Program-made: the position numbers and the translations under genes
Notes under the pieces: model-generated
The model's input: only the letters and a program-made list of their open reading frames with translations
The model's database searches: none
Told to the model about the DNA's origin: nothing
In this document: piece after piece, positions 59,270 to 64,000 of the stretch
How positions within the stretch are numbered: position 1 is the first letter of the stretch
Layout of the letters: each line of letters opens with the position of its first letter
Source of the DNA: Cyathus striatus
Taxonomy: Eukaryota; Basidiomycota; Agaricomycetes; Agaricales; Nidulariaceae
Direction: 5' to 3'
Assembly: GCA_025738555.1 (NCBI GenBank)
Contig: JAOVFP010000014.1
Coordinates: 1,550,001-1,614,000, forward strand
Length of the DNA: 64,000 nt

Positions 59270-61316
59270 TTACAGAGTATATCCAGTAATTCCTGAGAAC
59301 CCAGTAATGGAACCTACAGATGTATAGTTAGCGTCAACTATTACATAGCGTTACACAAAAAGGTACATACCTGCGGAGCCTCCCGAAACCTTCAGCTGAG
59401 ACCAATTCCAAGTACCTAGCAACATGGATTAGACATTTGATACCACGGGTCTAGTTTATCTTAGTATCATGTACTTACCGGTACAAGCCTTTGAGCCACA
59501 GTTTACAGCAACACGTTCGGCACCACTATTCACAGCTATTGTTGTCTGAGGCGAGACAAAGTTGACGCCCTTCAAAGTGATTCAATACGAAGAAACAAGT
59601 ATCAAAAGTAGAGCTTCAGACCGAAATAATAACACCAGTTCCGGGGGTACCCAGGGTGTCCGGGTAACTCTGCAAGTATTTTTAATAACACAATGACTTG
59701 AGAATGAAGTTAAGCATACCTCGTCAATGATAATACCGAATTGCCTAATTCCAGTTGCAGTATTACCCTGCAATCATATAGCTAAATGACAGCGCGGAGA
59801 TAAAGCGATAGATCATAACGCACAGAGTATGTAATGTTGCTAACGGTGCTTCCAGTAGAAGCGGATTTGGTCTTGATACGAAGAGCTTGGTCACTACACA
59901 TGATCAATTAAGGGACGTTCATGACTTGAATCACGATGACTTACTTATTGATAATAGTATTTCCTGAAATGACTACACCAGAGACAGTCACGTCCGAATC
60001 AATAGATCCCTGAACAAAATATCAACAACAGAAGGGAACGAGAGCGAGTAAAAGACACGAACCACCGAGATACCGTGACCCCCGGAGCAGGTGTTTCCCT
60101 TGAAAACGATGTTAGACCCTTTATTTATAGCGAGGCAATCGTCCTATGGCAACGAAGTTAGCGGATATTTCCCCCGACATTCGCTTGATAAATGATATTC
60201 ACCTGATTCTTGATGACACTGCGATACATATAATTAGACCATCATGAGATTTGCACCGTATGTAAGGTATTTACCTGTTTTGAATCGTTAGGTCTGTGGT
60301 ACTAACGTCGAACCCGTCGGTGTTATGGCCTGCAGACTATCAATAAACGGGGTATTGCACTAATCGGATAAGAAAACGAACCTGCAGCAATGCCGTTACT
60401 CTTCGAGTTGGGTGCGTCGCCTTGAGCTGCGGAAGTTATTAGCTCGATGTCTACTCGTCGTAAAGAACACCACGTACAGTTATCAATAGTCAAGTCGCTC
60501 ATCACCAAGGGTGCAGGGTTAGAGACTGAGTATACCCGTGATGGAGAGTTTACAACTTTGACATTCTGGTAGAGGGTTCATAAACGACGAGGAAATTTTA
60601 AAACGTCGACCTACTGTATATGTCCCCGAAATTTTAATCCTATACATTTCGTCAGGAAATCATCAGTCGAAGTTAGTATAAACCTACTTCATCATAGGAG
60701 CTGGCTTTTCTACGCCCCCGTTTCCACCGAGTCCATCCTTCGCAACGCTGTTTAGCGCAATGAAACGTATCATAACAAACTGTAGCACTTACCCAGTAGA
60801 AAGGTCCTCCTCCATCAAACTTGTGTCCATTTCCGTTAACTATTACGCGTCATTGTTAAATATTTGCTACATTCTGTGTCGAAACTCTTACATGTGATAG
60901 ATGTCCCACTGAATTCAAACTAGGCTCAGATAAAAAGTTAAGCGCAATACGAAAAATCGTTACCTGACGGTAAAAAGTGGTCCTGCCCAGCTCTTATTTC
61001 CAAATAAGATATCGCCATCTTGATGTATTATGTTACAAACCAGCAGAGGCTGAGAAGAGAAGACGTACTCATATTCACAGTGGTTCCTGTTGCTAAGCTT
61101 AGGGTGAGAGCTTCACCCGCTGGAACCGTGAAGCCGTTCAAGACGACAGTTGTGCATTTGACAGCGGCAGCGACATCTTGTGGAAAATATACGTTAGCGG
61201 ACTGCATAAAGAAGTGTGTATGGTAGCAACCTACCTGATAACGAATTGATAGTACCCGTGCAAGCTAATGCACCGATAGCGGTAGTTGCGAGCACGACCA
61301 GTGTAGACCGAATCAT
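59270..61316 (-). CDS. GH28 endo-polygalacturonase, secreted
   Basis: ATG is at 61314-61316. The N-terminus [19 protein letters not shown] is a signal peptide. About 18 small exons join to roughly 370 residues, the usual size of fungal endo-polygalacturonases. Diagnostic blocks appear in order: [89 protein letters not shown] (about 60307-60330), [11 protein letters not shown] (60118-60143 region), [26 protein letters not shown], and the C-terminal [14 protein letters not shown] with stop at 59270-59272. The catalytic Asp residues of NTDGFD and QDDCLA, the GGHG histidine and RIK are all present. It is expected to hydrolyse alpha-1,4 bonds of polygalacturonan in plant pectin outside the cell. 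It appears intact. Confidence 0.88.
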
Positions 61317-61376
61317 TTTTGAAATATGGCGTTTTTCTTGTGTTGTGGTTAGCGTCTCGGATACACTTACCTCAAT

Positions 61377-61384
61377 CTTTTATA
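61377..61384 (-). promoter_or_regulatory. TATA box of the polygalacturonase gene
   Basis: TATAAAAG on the minus strand lies about 61-68 bp upstream of the ATG at 61316, suiting a short leader. Confidence 0.55.
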
Positions 61385-61389
61385 CCGAT

Positions 61390-64000
61390 GTTCACTTGTT
61401 CTAAGCGGGCCGCGCAGAGCATGCGATCCGGTGGCATTACTTCTAATTTTTCCGATGAAAGAGTAGTTTTACACCTTTGAACTGAGAAGACTTCAGCAGA
61501 AAATGACGTTGCATGCGACGTGTGCCCTCTGCCACTTGAGTTCTCTTTGTTTTAAAAATAGATAGCTGGAGCGTGTGATCTTTCACTCTCGCGTAGAACA
61601 GAGCTGAGAGACTTAGATAACGCGTCAGATATTTAGGTTGCTCCAGTCGTCATGGCAAGTACGATAGACGGATAAAAGCTCATAAAATTTCCATACAAAA
61701 TAGGAAATAGTCCTATGTGACACGGAAGAAGTACAGGAAATTTTGCTAGATGGTCTTTTTATTATTGCGTGCCTTTCGACTGTTTAACCGACTGCCTTAT
61801 GATGAAGGTCAGAAGGTAACGGTGCGATCGAATTTTGTGCACTCCAAAGTCAGATGGCAGGTGATTAGTTGTTTGTACTTGCGGGTGTCGCACTGCGGTC
61901 AAAATACGGAAGCAATCTGTTGATCATTTACCTATATTTGGGGAACATCAGCCTTATGATGTCACAAAAATAGTACAACGTGTCGGGTAAGAACTGCAAA
62001 TTGCAGCAGGATTATAGTTGTTGTGTAGGTTTCCGACGACTCGCACACAACATTCGGTTCGCGGACATACCGGGCCGCTTAATGTCTCGGTCCGTCTTAG
62101 GAATGAATGGGTATTACATTCGCGCATACCGAACGATGGCCGTATTTTTACCCGGAAAACCATACCACTACAGGGAAGAATTGTCGTGAATGGGAGGGTA
62201 TGAAGTGCCAACAGATGAAAGAAGTACCTTAATTAATTCACATGTTCAATTTGAATGAAAAGCTAATGTGGAGATCGGAAATATTTTGGTACAGGGGCAA
62301 TAAGGCTAAGATGAGAATATACCCGGTACCAAGGTTAGAATATTCATGAACGCTCAACCACGTTCTAGTTCCCTATTGTAGTGCAGTCCCTATACTTAAC
62401 CGGACGATCATTGTGCATCAATCTTTAGACACGTCACTTCAGCATAGACGAATTTGGACGGAGCTGATTCGGAGGTTCTCTCACTTCACTACTTGCTAGA
62501 ACTAATGCTCAGTGGGATATTGAAATAGACGGAGAAAGTACCAGAGAACTTAAAGCTGCAGATTAACAATTAGTGATTTCTACTAAAGTATTGCCGAAAG
62601 TTGCACATGACTAACAATCTTTCCTATACAGTAATGGCGTGGAGCTTTACGTCTTAACAAGCTTCGCCTCCTTCTCACCAACTGTCACACCCAGCACTTC
62701 ATGACCGACACCCATGCTGGCAAACACATCCCATATGTGGGATCTTGTATACATATACTTCCACGGGATGTAATCATCTCATCCGATGTCTCAAAGTGGC
62801 TCAACTTCCTCGCCACGTTGTTTGGATAGCGAAGTTGAATGTTTGCACAACACTATTGCAAGTGTGAAAGAAGAACTCGATATATGTTCTATATTTGTTC
62901 CTAGGTCCAGTAACAGAACGTGCTGTAGAGGGAAGAAACATGCACGTTTGATAAATTTGCCGAGGACCAATTACACAAGAAAGTTTAAGATGACGTCGCG
63001 GAGATACTTATTCATGGAGCTTATGTATGCACTGTTGCAAGATGAGGAAAAGCAACCACTACTTATAATCCTGGAAGAAAAGCGAAGGCTTAAGATCGAG
63101 CAGGCTCTTTCGATTCAAACACATTGAATCTGATGAACGATTTTTCAGGCAATATAAGTACTATACATCAAAGCCTACGCCTAACAGCATTTGTATTCCT
63201 CTCCTTCCGCTTTAATGTTCCCTTCTCGAGTGATAACTTAAACTGATGCTTAATTAATTTCCGGAAAGATTCGTGAAGATTGGGAAAGGAAGGTCCCAGG
63301 ACAAGGTGCGGCTGACATATGGTCAGCAAGCCCAAATTACACGAGAGGATTCTATAAATAAGACTAAACCTTTAGAGCAATCGAATGAAAAAACACTTTA
63401 GCACCGTGACACTTTAGGTAGAGGTTCGTGGTTGAATGGACGAGATGGTTGTGAACAGGTGGTGATAGTAATAACGGCGGAGAATGGAGGGACAGAAATG
63501 ATACAGCGGGAAAGAAATAGTACTTGTGATAGGAATTTCTCACCGAAGGCCGACAGTAACACTGACAATGAGTTTACGCATTTCAAAAGAGTAGCTTTGT
63601 CTCAGATATGAATTGAACTGCTTGAGCATTAATAAACCTCTTCATCTATCAGAGGTTTAGATGAGGGAAAGTTGACTGAATTCACACACATAAAGATGAA
63701 AATATACTTTATCCTAGTGCTTCGTTAGTTGTCTGCTGCTGGGGCCTTGTCTCTAATGATTTACTAAAATGAGCGTTATTTCAATCGATACCAAGTTGTA
63801 TTTTCCTTGTTTTGATTTTACGATATTCAACCGATCAACCAGTCACTCTGCCAGGTAACAAGATAAATGTGATCTCGAACAACGTATTCCACGCCAACCC
63901 ATTGCTTTCCTCGGGGGGTGCTCTCGACCTGTCTACACGTGGATCCCCGGTCCGTCCGCGGATCGAAGTCAACAATAAAAATAAACGCCTGTTAATTATA
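61390..64000. other. Intergenic to window end, one unassigned small frame
   Basis: A plus frame at 62786-63127 (113 codons, starting MSQSGSTSSPRCLDSE, with a charged C-terminal helix EEKRRLKIEQALS) could be a small gene, but it has no recognisable domain. No repeats or other genes are evident. Confidence 0.35.

Overview
The window looks like a piece of a filamentous basidiomycete genome, most likely an Agaricomycete. Genes are split by many introns of about 50-60 bp with GT(A/G)NGT donors and CAG/TAG acceptors. The gene families are typical of that group: DUF6533 membrane proteins, F-box/LRR proteins, microsomal P450s, a GH28 polygalacturonase and a chromodomain Ty3/Gypsy element. I assigned exons by reading splice sites by eye, so exon ends are provisional. 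All family names come from motif recognition, not database searches.

Layout. (1) 0.2-9.9 kb: a segmental duplication carrying two intact minus-strand copies of a multi-exon TmpA-like membrane oxidoreductase gene (503-2751 and 6552-8823). A 562-bp TA-flanked MITE sits behind the second copy, and the first copy preserves the empty site. (2) 10.05-24.3 kb: a nested transposon block. A mariner-type TIR element (10056-20583) holds an LTR-like repeat and a hAT-type element (12718-20538). The hAT-type element in turn holds a full-length, apparently very young Gypsy chromovirus (13059-19960, gag-pol on the minus strand, probable -1 frameshift). Beyond it lie a second MITE (21222-21851) and another TA-flanked TIR element (21854-24312) containing an inverted copy of the same LTR-like repeat. 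(3) 25.05-26.47 kb: a RING-H2 gene with a repetitive C-terminal tail. (4) 26.5-33.1 kb: a gene-poor stretch with degenerate direct repeats and a strongly purine/pyrimidine-skewed segment.

(5) 33.2-49.5 kb: an accessory block with a DUF6533 membrane protein, a P450 with one in-frame stop, a DHA2-type MFS transporter, a second P450 split by a 2.1-kb transposon full of TGACGTTGC motifs, and a convergent pair of DUF6533 paralogues. Two P450s and an efflux pump together suggest the remains of a specialised-metabolism or detoxification cluster in which both oxidases are broken; this is inference. (6) 51.0-56.7 kb: two F-box/LRR-like genes, one intact (+) and one apparently frameshifted (-), separated by poorly coding DNA with a tRNA-like relic. 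(7) 59.3-61.3 kb: a secreted GH28 endo-polygalacturonase gene in about 18 small exons. The remaining intergenic DNA holds only short, unconvincing reading frames.

The most striking features are the dated nest of transposons, the paired filled and empty MITE site, and the clean transposon disruption of the second P450. I found no convincing new defence or metabolic system.
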